From JBCBCP01 sp038530575 (GTDB taxonomy: Bacteria; Pseudomonadota; Alphaproteobacteria; Rhodobacterales; Rhodobacteraceae): 64,000 nt of DNA. Of the stretch, positions 26,878-35,553 are shown one piece after another (within the stretch, counting starts at the first letter, position 1; each line of letters opens with the position of its first letter). Where the stretch lies: NCBI GenBank assembly GCA_038530575.1, contig JBCBCP010000002.1:77858-141857 (forward strand), given 5' to 3'. The position numbers were made by a program, and so were the translations under genes. Below the pieces are notes generated by a model. The model was not told where the DNA came from, searched no databases, and saw only the letters and a program-made list of their open reading frames with translations.

Positions 26878-27707
26878 CGCAACGCCGCCGCGCGCGTTGC
26901 AGCGTCAACGGTAGGCCGTGTTCCAAACCAACGCTCAAACGCAGGAACAGCTTGATGCAAAAGCATCCCAAGCCCGTCAACAGTAACGCATCCAGCATCT
27001 TCGGCGATTTGCAACAACCGCGTTTTTAGTGGAGCATAAACAAGGTCGGTTACTATTGTTCCAGGGCGCAAGCCGTCGAGGGGTACGCGCAGTTCTGGCT
27101 TTCCAATCATGCCCAGAGACGTTGTATTAACGACTAGGTCAGCATCCTCAATCATGTTTCCGGCCTGGACCCAATCAACAACTTCAACGCGTTGTCCCAA
27201 ATCAGCCGCCAGTTTCTCTGCGCGGATGCGTGTGCGGTTCGACAGATAAATCCGCGGAACGCCGGTATCCAAAAGTGACGCAAGCACCGCACGACATGCT
27301 CCGCCAGCGCCAAGAACAGCGGCGGCTCCAGACCGTGGTTGCCAGGACGGTGCCCCAGCCTTGAGGTTCTCAAGAAACCCATACCCATCAGTATTGTCCG
27401 CGTGAATCTTGCCATCGCGGCGGAAAATCAATGTATTGGCCGCTCCGATCAGCGTCGCCCGATCCGTGACAAGATCGGCGATTTCGAGCACGAGTTCCTT
27501 GTGCGGGATCGTGATGTTCACCCCTACGAAACCCATCTTTGGCAAGGTCTCAAGGACAGTGCGCAAATCGTCTGTTGCCACATCAAGCGGAACATATGCG
27601 CCTTTAAGACCATATGTTTTTAGCCAATGCGTATGCAGCTGCGGCGACTTCGAATGACCTATCGGCGATCCGATTACTCCTGCCAGCGGAATTTTTGGCG
27701 CAGTCAT
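26874..27707 (-). CDS. aroE: Shikimate dehydrogenase
   Basis: NADP-dependent reduction of 3-dehydroshikimate in aromatic amino acid synthesis, 277 residues. The substrate motif is GSPIGHSKSPQLH near the N-terminus, the catalytic K/D pair is NITIPHKELV and NADNTDGYGF-like (ADNTDGYGFL), and the NADP loop is GAGGACRAV (about 130-138) followed by NRTRIRAEKL. It overlaps maf and coaE by 4 bases each. Confidence 0.96.
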   Translation of the reverse strand: MTAPKIPLAGVIGSPIGHSKSPQLHTHWLKTYGLKGAYVPLDVATDDLRTVLETLPKMGFVGVNITIPHKELVLEIADLVTDRATLIGAANTLIFRRDGKIHADNTDGYGFLENLKAGAPSWQPRSGAAAVLGAGGACRAVLASLLDTGVPRIYLSNRTRIRAEKLAADLGQRVEVVDWVQAGNMIEDADLVVNTTSLGMIGKPELRVPLDGLRPGTIVTDLVYAPLKTRLLQIAEDAGCVTVDGLGMLLHQAVPAFERWFGTRPTVDAATRAAALR

Positions 27708-28303
27708 GTGTCGATCACCCCCCGGTCAGACAAGTAGCCAAGCACCTGAAGCAATGGCATGCCAAGCACGGTGAAGTAATCGCCTTCGACCGACGCAATC
27801 AAGCGGGCGCCTTCTTCTTCCAGTTTGTAGGCGCCGACAGAATGTCGAATGCTTTCCCAATTGCGGGCTACATAATCAGCGATGAACGTATCGCTTTGCA
27901 CGCGCATGCGGATCCGCACAACACCAACGTGCCGCCACACCGGTTTTCCATCCATGTAAATGACGGCAGCGGACATCAGCTGGTGCTGACCCCCGGACAA
28001 ACGGTGCAACTGAGCAACCGCATTTTGCTGCGAAGATGGTTTGTTGAGCAGAGTTTTGTCGTGCACCAGAACCTGATCCGCACCGATCACGACAGACTGA
28101 GGATGCTTCATCGCGATCTTCCGCGCCTTACCTTCAGCCAAAGCATCAGCGATATCTCGTGCGGGCGCCGATTCGGCCAAGAGAGCGGCGGTTATCGCCT
28201 CTTCATCAATCCTGGCGGGTAATGTGGTTACGTTCACCCCTGCATTCCGCAACATTTGCGCGCGAATTTGGGAAGCTGATGCAAGAATGATGGGGACAGT
28301 CAT
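27704..28303 (-). CDS. maf: Maf-family nucleoside triphosphate pyrophosphatase
   Basis: A 199-residue house-cleaning pyrophosphatase acting on modified or non-canonical pyrimidine nucleotides. The catalytic block is VVIGADQVLVHDKTLLNKP and the C-terminal GDYFTVLGMPL is canonical. The N-terminal signature usually read as S-x-S-P-R-R is LASASQIRAQML here, so the proline and first arginine are replaced. Its ATG at 28303 is the first coding base to the left of the non-coding origin-like gap, and it leads the leftward maf-aroE-coaE-dnaQ operon. Confidence 0.92.
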   Translation of the reverse strand: MTVPIILASASQIRAQMLRNAGVNVTTLPARIDEEAITAALLAESAPARDIADALAEGKARKIAMKHPQSVVIGADQVLVHDKTLLNKPSSQQNAVAQLHRLSGGQHQLMSAAVIYMDGKPVWRHVGVVRIRMRVQSDTFIADYVARNWESIRHSVGAYKLEEEGARLIASVEGDYFTVLGMPLLQVLGYLSDRGVIDT

Positions 28304-28469
28304 ATGGGCAACACTGTGGATATTTCGGGGGTGATTTAGCCCGTATCGAATGAAAGACGAAGACTGCGCCTACAGCCTCCGAGAGCTCAAAACTGCCACG
28401 AAACCTGACCATGTTTCGTCCTCACGGGACAAGGATAAATCAGACTTGTGGGTTATTCTTGGAGGCTAA

Positions 28470-28478
28470 TTTTACACA
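28470..28478 (+). promoter_or_regulatory. DnaA-box-like 9-mer
   Basis: TTTTACACA fits the relaxed DnaA consensus TTWTNCACA exactly. It lies about 35 bases left of the most AT-rich stretch of the gap. Confidence 0.45.
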
Positions 28479-28576
28479 CAGCTTTATACCTAAGTAATGG
28501 TCGATCTCACAACTCAAGTAATTGTAAAGAATATATTATTTCTTGGTATCAAAATCCTTCACCCTGATAGATCTGG

Positions 28577-28620
28577 TTATCCCCATAGGGAAAACTCTGT
28601 GAGCAAACCAATAATCCACA
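28577..28620 (+). promoter_or_regulatory. Pair of DnaA-box-like 9-mers
   Basis: TTATCCCCA (28577-28585) and TAATCCACA (28612-28620) have the same orientation and are spaced 35 bases apart. Each is one mismatch from TTATCCACA. They lie immediately right of the AT-rich segment. Confidence 0.5.
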
Positions 28621-28816
28621 GATTGACGCGCCCTAACATCTATCAACGACCTATCTTTCTTACATTTATATACTTGGCATCTCGTGAGGAAATCAGGGCG
28701 CGTTGACTCGTCTGAGCACTGCGCCTAAGCAAGACATGCCTCGTCCGAGGCAACGCAGCACTTACAAGACAATGAATGACGTGCAGACGTGAGCGTTTGC
28801 GCGCGAGCAGGTGAAC

Positions 28817-30088
28817 ATGACCACTGATCGTTTGAATCTCGCCGATCTCAAAGCAAAGAGCCCCAAAGACCTTTTGGCGATGGCCGAAGAGCTGGAGATC
28901 GAGAACGCCTCTACCATGCGAAAAGGCGAGATGATGTTCCAGATTCTGCGCGAACGCGCGGATGAAGGTTGGGAGGTTTCCGGTGACGGTGTTCTGGAAG
29001 TGCTTCAGGACGGATTCGGCTTTCTTAGATCGCCTGAGGCAAATTACCTACCAGGTCCCGACGACATCTATGTTTCCCCTGAAATGATCCGCGAGCATTC
29101 GTTGCGGACAGGCGATACAATTGAAGGTGTGATCCGCGCTCCCGATGACAATGAGCGGTATTTCGCACTGACGACCGTGACAAAGATCAATTTTGAAGAT
29201 CCTGAGCGGGCGCGTCATAAAATCGCCTTCGACAACCTGACGCCTCTTTACCCTGACGAACGCCTACAGATGGAACTTGACGATCCAACAACAAAGGATC
29301 GTTCGGCGCGGATTATCGATCTTGTAGCGCCAATTGGGAAGGGACAGCGATCTCTTATCACGGCGCCGCCGCGCACAGGTAAAACAGTACTGCTGCAGAA
29401 CATTGCCAAGTCGATCGAAAAGAACCACCCAGAATGCTATCTGATTGTTCTGCTGATTGATGAACGGCCCGAAGAGGTCACGGATATGCAGCGGACGGTC
29501 AAGGGCGAGGTTATTTCATCAACCTTTGATGAGCCGGCAACACGGCACGTTGCGGTATCGGAGATGGTCATTGAAAAAGCCAAACGGTTGGTCGAGCACA
29601 AACGCGATGTTGTGATCCTTTTGGACTCAATCACGCGCCTCGGCCGCGCGTTCAACACCGTTGTTCCATCGTCGGGCAAGGTCCTAACGGGGGGTGTTGA
29701 TGCAAATGCCCTCCAGCGCCCCAAGCGATTCTTTGGTGCAGCGAGGAACATTGAAGAAGGTGGCTCTTTGACGATCATCGCCACGGCGCTGATCGATACG
29801 GGCAGCCGGATGGACGAAGTAATCTTTGAAGAATTCAAAGGTACTGGTAATTCGGAAATTGTGCTCGACCGCAAGGTGGCTGACAAACGTGTCTTCCCGG
29901 CAATGGACATCCTGAAATCTGGGACCCGGAAAGAGGATCTGTTGGTCGATAAGGGCGACTTGGCCAAGACGTTCGTGTTGCGTCGTATCCTCAACCCGAT
30001 GGGAACGACCGATGCTATTGAGTTCCTGATTTCGAAGCTTAAACAAACCAAGACAAACTCCGATTTCTTCGACTCTATGAACACCTAA
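28817..30088 (+). CDS. rho: Transcription termination factor Rho
   Basis: Hexameric RNA helicase that terminates transcription, 423 residues from ATG 28817 (GTG 28811 is in frame; the AGCAGGTGA just upstream favours the ATG). The N-terminal helical and cold-shock-like RNA-binding domains (about 1-130) include DGFGFLRS. Walker A is APPRTGKTVLLQ (about 178), Walker B VVILLDSITRL, and the Q-loop and R-loop regions are intact. It begins the rightward rho-mnmE-mnmG-rsmG-parA-parB run, 10 bases before mnmE. Confidence 0.97.
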   Translation: MTTDRLNLADLKAKSPKDLLAMAEELEIENASTMRKGEMMFQILRERADEGWEVSGDGVLEVLQDGFGFLRSPEANYLPGPDDIYVSPEMIREHSLRTGDTIEGVIRAPDDNERYFALTTVTKINFEDPERARHKIAFDNLTPLYPDERLQMELDDPTTKDRSARIIDLVAPIGKGQRSLITAPPRTGKTVLLQNIAKSIEKNHPECYLIVLLIDERPEEVTDMQRTVKGEVISSTFDEPATRHVAVSEMVIEKAKRLVEHKRDVVILLDSITRLGRAFNTVVPSSGKVLTGGVDANALQRPKRFFGAARNIEEGGSLTIIATALIDTGSRMDEVIFEEFKGTGNSEIVLDRKVADKRVFPAMDILKSGTRKEDLLVDKGDLAKTFVLRRILNPMGTTDAIEFLISKLKQTKTNSDFFDSMNT

Positions 30089-30098
30089 GGTTGGCGTG

Positions 30099-31379
30099 AT
30101 GGATACGATCTGCGCGCTGGCAACCGCTCCGGGCCGCGCGGGGGTTGCCGTTATCCGGGTATCTGGCCCAGAGGCGTTTTCCGCAGGGACGGCGCTTGCA
30201 GGGTCTTTACCAGACGTGGGCTCCCATCGCGTGCGTGGATTGCGGGGGCTGGATGGACTGCTCATTGATAGAGCTTTGGTTTTGACGTTTGCGGGACCAA
30301 ATAGTTTTACCGGTGAGGATACCGTCGAGTTTCAAGTTCACGGATCAACAGCTGGAATTGCGGCGGTGCTTGATGCGCTGCAAGCGATCGATGACGTTCG
30401 GCTTGCGGAACCGGGAGAATTCACGCGTCGCGCGCTGCAAAACGGGCGGATGGATCTCATACAGGTTGAGGGCCTGTCCGATCTCATTGAAGCGGAAACG
30501 CAAACACAGCTGAGGCAAGCACTGAAGACCACTGAAGGCGGTCTGAGTGTCCAGATCGAAGAGCTGCGGAAGGACTTGATCCGTAGCGCAGCGTTGATCG
30601 AAGCAACCATCGATTTTGCCGATGAGGAAGTACCAACTGATGTGACGCCGGAGGTGCTTGCGCTGATAGATACCGCAGAGGCTACCATGCGGGATATGTT
30701 GGCCGGCAGCGTCGCTGCTGAGCGCATTAGGACAGGTTTTGAGGTTGCGATCGTCGGGCCCCCCAACGCTGGCAAATCTACACTTCTCAACCGGTTGGCC
30801 AATCGAGAAGCAGCAATTACGTCAGAGGTCGCTGGCACGACCCGAGACGTCATCGAAGTTCGGATGGACATCGGTGGGCTCGCTGTAACTTTGTTGGATA
30901 CTGCGGGGATTCGTGAAACAGATGACGGTGTTGAGCAGCTGGGGGTAGCGCGGGGCATACAGCGTGCTCAGGTAGCAGACTTACGGATTTGCCTCACCGA
31001 GGACGGGTCAACGCCAATGAGGCTTGAGAGCGAAGATCTCGTGTTGATTGCTAAGGATGATCAAGGAAAGCACGCAAACGGTATTTCTGGACAGTCCGGT
31101 TATGGGATTGAAAAGTTGGTCGCGGATATTTCTGACGTGTTGAGAGGCAAGGTGTCGGGGGCGAGCCTGGCATCCCGCGAGAGGCATCGACTGGGCTTAG
31201 CTCATGCCCTGGATGGTCTGGCTTTGGCCCGAGCCCAGATTGAAACGGGTCCGGATATGTACGATATCGCAGCGGAGGAGCTGCGCGGCGCGATACGCCA
31301 GCTAGAAACCCTGGTAGGTCGAATTGGCGTTGAGGATCTGCTGTCTGAGATTTTCGCGTCGTTTTGTATCGGAAAGTGA
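30099..31379 (+). CDS. mnmE: tRNA uridine-5-carboxymethylaminomethyl modification GTPase
   Basis: GTPase half of the MnmE-MnmG complex that modifies wobble U34 in several tRNAs, 426 residues from ATG 30099 (GTG 30096 is adjacent). The N-terminal folate-binding domain carries PGEFTRRALQNGRMDL. The G domain begins with GPPNAGKSTLLNRL (about 223) and includes DTAGIRETDD. The catalytic C-terminal tail is CIGK, complete. It stops two bases before mnmG. Confidence 0.97.
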   Translation: MDTICALATAPGRAGVAVIRVSGPEAFSAGTALAGSLPDVGSHRVRGLRGLDGLLIDRALVLTFAGPNSFTGEDTVEFQVHGSTAGIAAVLDALQAIDDVRLAEPGEFTRRALQNGRMDLIQVEGLSDLIEAETQTQLRQALKTTEGGLSVQIEELRKDLIRSAALIEATIDFADEEVPTDVTPEVLALIDTAEATMRDMLAGSVAAERIRTGFEVAIVGPPNAGKSTLLNRLANREAAITSEVAGTTRDVIEVRMDIGGLAVTLLDTAGIRETDDGVEQLGVARGIQRAQVADLRICLTEDGSTPMRLESEDLVLIAKDDQGKHANGISGQSGYGIEKLVADISDVLRGKVSGASLASRERHRLGLAHALDGLALARAQIETGPDMYDIAAEELRGAIRQLETLVGRIGVEDLLSEIFASFCIGK

Positions 31380-31381
31380 GG

Positions 31382-31399
31382 ATGTTTCACGTGAAACAT
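31382..31399. promoter_or_regulatory. parS centromere site 1
   Basis: ATGTTTCACGTGAAACAT, a perfect 18-base palindrome containing the canonical 16-base ParB site TGTTTCACGTGAAACA (31383-31398). It coincides with the first six codons of mnmG, about 2.5 kb before parA and 2.6 kb from the origin-like gap. Confidence 0.95.
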
Positions 31400-33250
31400 T
31401 TCGATGTCATTGTAATTGGTGGCGGCCATGCAGGCTGCGAAGCTGCGTCGGCCTCTGCCAGAGCAAAAGCGCAGACGGCTCTCGTAACAATGAACGAGGC
31501 TGGAATTGGCGTCATGTCATGCAATCCTGCGATCGGAGGGCTAGGAAAAGGGCATCTTGTCCGAGAAATTGATGCGCTCGACGGTGTGATGGGCCGTGTC
31601 GCGGACGTTGCTGGTATCCAGTTCCGCCTTCTTAACCGCCGGAAAGGTCCCGCAGTGCAGGGGCCTAGGGCTCAGGCGGATCGGAAAATCTACCGTGAAG
31701 CCATGCTGGCAGAGATGAAGGCCACCCAAAACCTGTCTTTGGTTTATGGTGAAGTGACAGACCTACTGGTGAAAGGATCCCGTGTATGCGGGGTTGTTCT
31801 GAAGGATGGATCAGAGCTTTCGTCTAGTGCTGTAGTGTTGACCACCGGAACGTTTTTGAATGGGATCATTCATATTGGAGATCGCCAGATTTCTGGCGGG
31901 CGCATGGGCGACGACGCATCAAACGCGTTGGCGCTGCGATTGCAGAGCTTTGATCTCCCCTTAGGTCGCTTGAAAACGGGGACGCCCCCGCGTTTGTCGT
32001 CCAAGTCAATTGATTGGACCGGTTTGGAGCTTCAGGCGGGTGACGATCAGCCAACGATGTTCTCATTTCTGAATACCGCGCCCAAGGCAAAACAAGTGAG
32101 CTGCGGGATAACACACACTAACGCCCGAACTCATGAGATAATCTCGAAAAATCTCTCCAAATCGGCCATGTATGGCGGGCATATCGACGGAGTAGGTCCG
32201 CGTTATTGCCCTTCCATCGAAGATAAAGTGGTGCGCTTTGCCGAAAAGTCGTCACATCAGGTATTCTTGGAGCCCGAGGGGATAGACGACGACACCATTT
32301 ATCCAAATGGAATTTCGACTTCACTTCCCGAGAAGGTGCAGCTTGATTACGTTCGAACGATAGCGGGTCTTGAGCGTGCTGAAATTTTGCAACCTGGTTA
32401 TGCGATTGAGTACGATTACGTAGATCCGCGCGCTTTGACCTCATCACTAAGGCTTCAGGATGTAGAAGGTTTGTACCTGGCAGGCCAAATCAATGGTACG
32501 ACAGGTTACGAGGAAGCAGCGGCGCAAGGTTTAGTTGCCGGGCTAAACGCTGCAATGACTGTTACGGGTCGAGACGCCATCCGTTTTTCGAGATCAGAAA
32601 GCTATATCGGCGTGATGATCGACGATTTGACGACCCGCGGTGTCGCGGAACCCTATCGGATGTTCACATCCCGGGCCGAGTTTCGGTTATCGTTGCGCGC
32701 CGATAACGCGGATCAACGCCTCACACCTCTCGGTTCAGCGCTTGGCATTATTGGTAACGACCGTCGAGCGGTTTTTGAAGCAAAGATGGAGCGCCTTGAA
32801 CAGGCGCGCCGGCTGGTTTCTGAAGTCGCTTATTCTCCGAAAGAGCTAAACGCTGCGGGTCTGTCGGTTAAGGAAGATGGGACGCGTCGAACGCCATTTC
32901 AGGTTCTGGCGTTTCCTAATGTATCGTTTCGCGATCTCATTCCGCTTAATGCCGAGCTAGAATGTGTTGATCAGGAAGCCGCAGCGCAGCTTGAGCGTGA
33001 GGCGCTGTATGCGAATTACGTATCGCGACAAAACACTGATATCGAGCGACTTCGGCGAGATGAAGAAGTGAACATTCCCGTTGGTTTCGACTATTCAGCT
33101 ATCGAGGGGTTGTCGAATGAGTTGAAAACTAAGTTGTCCACGTCTCGGCCAGAGACAATCGGCCAAGCAGCACGCGTCGACGGCATGACGCCTGCGGCTT
33201 TGGCGTTGGTTTTGGCTTGGATCAGAAGGCTGGAAAAGCGCCGAGCATGA
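31382..33250 (+). CDS. mnmG: tRNA uridine-5-carboxymethylaminomethyl modification FAD enzyme
   Basis: FAD-dependent partner of MnmE, 622 residues. The first residues MFHVKH are encoded by a perfect parS palindrome, directly followed by the dinucleotide-binding loop FDVIVIGGGHAGCEAA. Family motifs GIGVMSCNPAIGGLGKGHLVREIDAL-type text (NPAIGGLGKG) and GRLKTGTPPRL are intact. The base composition looks lower in GC than flanking genes. The stop overlaps the rsmG start (ATGA). Confidence 0.97.
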   Translation: MFHVKHFDVIVIGGGHAGCEAASASARAKAQTALVTMNEAGIGVMSCNPAIGGLGKGHLVREIDALDGVMGRVADVAGIQFRLLNRRKGPAVQGPRAQADRKIYREAMLAEMKATQNLSLVYGEVTDLLVKGSRVCGVVLKDGSELSSSAVVLTTGTFLNGIIHIGDRQISGGRMGDDASNALALRLQSFDLPLGRLKTGTPPRLSSKSIDWTGLELQAGDDQPTMFSFLNTAPKAKQVSCGITHTNARTHEIISKNLSKSAMYGGHIDGVGPRYCPSIEDKVVRFAEKSSHQVFLEPEGIDDDTIYPNGISTSLPEKVQLDYVRTIAGLERAEILQPGYAIEYDYVDPRALTSSLRLQDVEGLYLAGQINGTTGYEEAAAQGLVAGLNAAMTVTGRDAIRFSRSESYIGVMIDDLTTRGVAEPYRMFTSRAEFRLSLRADNADQRLTPLGSALGIIGNDRRAVFEAKMERLEQARRLVSEVAYSPKELNAAGLSVKEDGTRRTPFQVLAFPNVSFRDLIPLNAELECVDQEAAAQLEREALYANYVSRQNTDIERLRRDEEVNIPVGFDYSAIEGLSNELKTKLSTSRPETIGQAARVDGMTPAALALVLAWIRRLEKRRA

Positions 33251-33864
33251 ACGGAGTTCCCGAAAGCTTGGCGGGGTATGTTTCACGTGAAACATATGAA
33301 GCGCTTGAAGCCTATGTTTTGCTAATCCAAAAGTGGACGCCCAAAATCAACCTCGTAGCGCGAAGCCAGGTCGAGGACCTTTGGATCCGGCACATCTGGG
33401 ATTCCGCACAGATCTGGCCGTGTATTAAACACTCGACTGCACATGTGGATTTGGGAAGTGGAGGCGGGTTGCCCGGACTGGTGCTCGCGATTTTGGCAAA
33501 AGGTCAAGGTCTAGATCTGAGTGTATCGCTCATTGAAAGCGATATCCGTAAAGCAGTGTTTTTGCGTACGGTGGCGCGGGAGCTTGGTTTAAATGTCCGA
33601 GTTCATGATAAACGGCATCAGTTTGTCCCGCCTTCGCAAGCGGATACGTTGACCGCACGCGCGCTGACTTCGCTGGATGAATTGCTGGCGGCGGCTGAAC
33701 GACACTTAAACGATGATGGAGTCGCCGTCTTTCCAAAAGGCGCACGCTGGCAGCAGGAAATTGAAGTTGCGCGGGCCAACTGGGCGTTCCATATCGACGT
33801 AATTCCCAGTATCACGGACGCACAGGCCGCTCTTCTCAAGATCAAGGACATCACTCGTGTCTGA
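33247..33864 (+). CDS. rsmG: 16S rRNA (guanine-N7)-methyltransferase RsmG
   Basis: SAM-dependent methylation of G527 in 16S rRNA, 205 residues from ATG 33247 (ATGA overlap with mnmG). The SAM-binding motif is VDLGSGGGLPGLVLAIL (about 70-86), followed by LIESDIRKAVFLR and RALTSLDELL. Codons 11-16 (YVSRET) fall in the second parS palindrome. It overlaps parA by 8 bases. Confidence 0.96.
   Translation: MNGVPESLAGYVSRETYEALEAYVLLIQKWTPKINLVARSQVEDLWIRHIWDSAQIWPCIKHSTAHVDLGSGGGLPGLVLAILAKGQGLDLSVSLIESDIRKAVFLRTVARELGLNVRVHDKRHQFVPPSQADTLTARALTSLDELLAAAERHLNDDGVAVFPKGARWQQEIEVARANWAFHIDVIPSITDAQAALLKIKDITRV
33278..33295. promoter_or_regulatory. parS centromere site 2
   Basis: The same 18-base palindrome ATGTTTCACGTGAAACAT recurs with all bases identical, 1,896 bases after the first and inside rsmG, where it encodes a different peptide (a different reading frame). 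This rules out coding constraint as the cause of the match. Confidence 0.95.
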
Positions 33865-34672
33865 TCCCTCTCGCCCTACGGGCCCTAAGATCATTGCTAT
33901 AACCAATCAAAAAGGCGGTGTCGGCAAGACGACGACGACAATTAACCTTGCTGCAGCTTTGGTCGAGGCGGGGTTGAGGGTGCTCGTGGTTGATCTTGAT
34001 CCACAAGGAAATGCGTCGACCGGCTTAGGTATAGAACTCGAAGAGCGGACCCACACGACCTACGACCTCTTGCTCGAAGACATAGCACTGAACGACCTGA
34101 TAATTGCAACAGACATCGAAGGCCTGTCGATTATTCCGGCAACGACTGACCTCAGCTCGGCTGACATAGAGCTATATTCGTCGGAAAAACGCAGCTTCCT
34201 TTTGCACGACGCCCTTCGGCAGGTGGCTATGGACCAGTTTGCACTGGACATCATTCTGATTGATTGCCCGCCATCGCTAAACCTTTTGACGATCAATGCG
34301 ATGGTTGCTGCGCATTCGGTATTGGTTCCTTTGCAGGCCGAGTTTTTTGCGCTTGAGGGGCTGTCACAGCTTATGTTGACGGTGCGCGACGTCAGGCAGG
34401 CTGGAAATGCTGACCTGCGCATTGAAGGTGTGTTGTTGACCATGGCCGATGGTCGCAACAACCTGAGCCAACAAGTGGAGCGGGACGCACGGGAAAATCT
34501 GGGCGGTGTCGTCTTTGATACCGTAATCCCACGTAACGTCCGTGTCAGTGAAGCGCCCTCGTTTGCGATGCCAGTACTCAGCTACGATCCGACCTCGCGC
34601 GGCGCGTTGGCGTATCGTGAACTAGGGCGGGAAGTGATGAAAAATAATGGTTTGGTGGAGCGGGCAGACTGA
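33857..34672 (+). CDS. parA: Chromosome-partitioning ATPase ParA (Soj)
   Basis: Walker-type ATPase that moves ParB-parS complexes and regulates DnaA in many bacteria. It is 271 residues from GTG 33857, overlapping rsmG by 8 bases. The deviant Walker A is KGGVGKTTT (19-27), with DLDPQGNASTGLG and DCPPSLNLLTINA completing the nucleotide site. Located directly downstream of the parS-bearing genes. Confidence 0.96.
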   Translation: MSDPSRPTGPKIIAITNQKGGVGKTTTTINLAAALVEAGLRVLVVDLDPQGNASTGLGIELEERTHTTYDLLLEDIALNDLIIATDIEGLSIIPATTDLSSADIELYSSEKRSFLLHDALRQVAMDQFALDIILIDCPPSLNLLTINAMVAAHSVLVPLQAEFFALEGLSQLMLTVRDVRQAGNADLRIEGVLLTMADGRNNLSQQVERDARENLGGVVFDTVIPRNVRVSEAPSFAMPVLSYDPTSRGALAYRELGREVMKNNGLVERAD

Positions 34673-35553
34673 TGGCTAAGGAAAAAAAGCGTGGATTGGG
34701 TCGGGGCCTCAGCGCCCTTATGGCCGATGTTGCCGAGGCAGAGGCGGTACCGGCTACAGCGGCCGGGGGCTCAGGCGTTCGGATGGTGCCGATTGAGTCC
34801 ATTCAACCAAACCCAGATCAACCAAGGAAAGTCTTTGGGCCGGAAGAGCTCGATGACCTTGCCCGCTCAATTGCTACAAAGGGTGTCATCCAGCCGCTCA
34901 TCGTACGGCGACTAGGCGACATTTACCAAATCGTCGCTGGTGAACGCCGCTGGAGGGCGTCGCAACAGGCGCAACTGCACGAGCTGCCAGTTGTTGTTCG
35001 TGATTTTGACGATCTCGAAGTTCTCGAGGTTGCGATCATAGAAAATGTGCAGCGCGAAGACTTGAACCCTGTTGATGAAGCGCTCGCCTATCGTCAGCTG
35101 ATGGAACGCCACGGACACACGCAAGCGCAGGTTTCCGAAGCGCTTGGTAAAAGTCGTAGCCACTTGGCGAATACGATGCGGCTGCTTCAATTGCCAGATG
35201 GGGCGCTGGACCTATTGCGCGATGGTCAAATCAGTGCAGGCCATGCTCGCGCGATCATAGGGTCCGAAGATCCTGTCGCCTGGGCAAAGCAAATCGCAGC
35301 AAAAGGTTTGAGTGTTCGCGATGTCGAGGCAGGCGTGCGCAAAGAGGCTGAAGGCCAGAATGAAAGCAAACCAGCAAAGTCGCCGAAGGCTGGAAAGGAT
35401 GCGGATACGCGGGCGCTTGAGGCGGATTTGTCAGCGGGCCTCGATATGAAAGTCACGCTCAACCACAAGCCGGGGGCGGAAAGCGGCCAGGTCGTGATCA
35501 GCTACACGTCACTCGAACAGCTGGATGATCTGTGTAGGAAGTTGTCTGGTTAA
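34672..35553 (+). CDS. parB: Chromosome-partitioning protein ParB
   Basis: CTP-dependent parS-binding clamp that nucleates the centromere complex, 293 residues. The N-terminal ParA-stimulating region KKRGLGRGLSALMA is followed by the ParB/Srx fold with the CTP motif GERRWRAS (about 86-93). ENVQREDLNPVDEA and a helix-turn-helix (TQAQVSEALGKSRSHLANTMRLLQ) come next. The start overlaps the parA stop by 1 base (TGATG). The stop overlaps the convergent hemW stop by 4 bases. Confidence 0.97.
   Translation: MAKEKKRGLGRGLSALMADVAEAEAVPATAAGGSGVRMVPIESIQPNPDQPRKVFGPEELDDLARSIATKGVIQPLIVRRLGDIYQIVAGERRWRASQQAQLHELPVVVRDFDDLEVLEVAIIENVQREDLNPVDEALAYRQLMERHGHTQAQVSEALGKSRSHLANTMRLLQLPDGALDLLRDGQISAGHARAIIGSEDPVAWAKQIAAKGLSVRDVEAGVRKEAEGQNESKPAKSPKAGKDADTRALEADLSAGLDMKVTLNHKPGAESGQVVISYTSLEQLDDLCRKLSG

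Larger units (their letters stand above)
28304..28816. other. Probable chromosomal replication origin (oriC) region
   Basis: A 513-base gap with no convincing gene, clearly more AT-rich than its surroundings around 28510-28565. It holds DnaA-box-like 9-mers: TTTTACACA (28470-28478, fits TTWTNCACA), TTATCCCCA (28577-28585), TAATCCACA (28612-28620) and reverse TGTGGATAT (28315-28323), each of the last three one base off TTATCCACA. A 9-base inverted repeat ACGCGCCCT / AGGGCGCGT (28626-28634, 28695-28703) and one GANTC site (28705) follow. Genes leave it on both sides (maf leftward, rho-parAB rightward) and two parS sites lie within 5 kb. Rho promoter elements must also sit here. Confidence 0.65.

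Noticed and set aside
28497..28706. A 69-codon open frame inside the origin-like gap
   Set aside because: Its composition is non-coding, it has no ribosome site, it overlaps DnaA-box-like sequences, and no family resemblance is seen.
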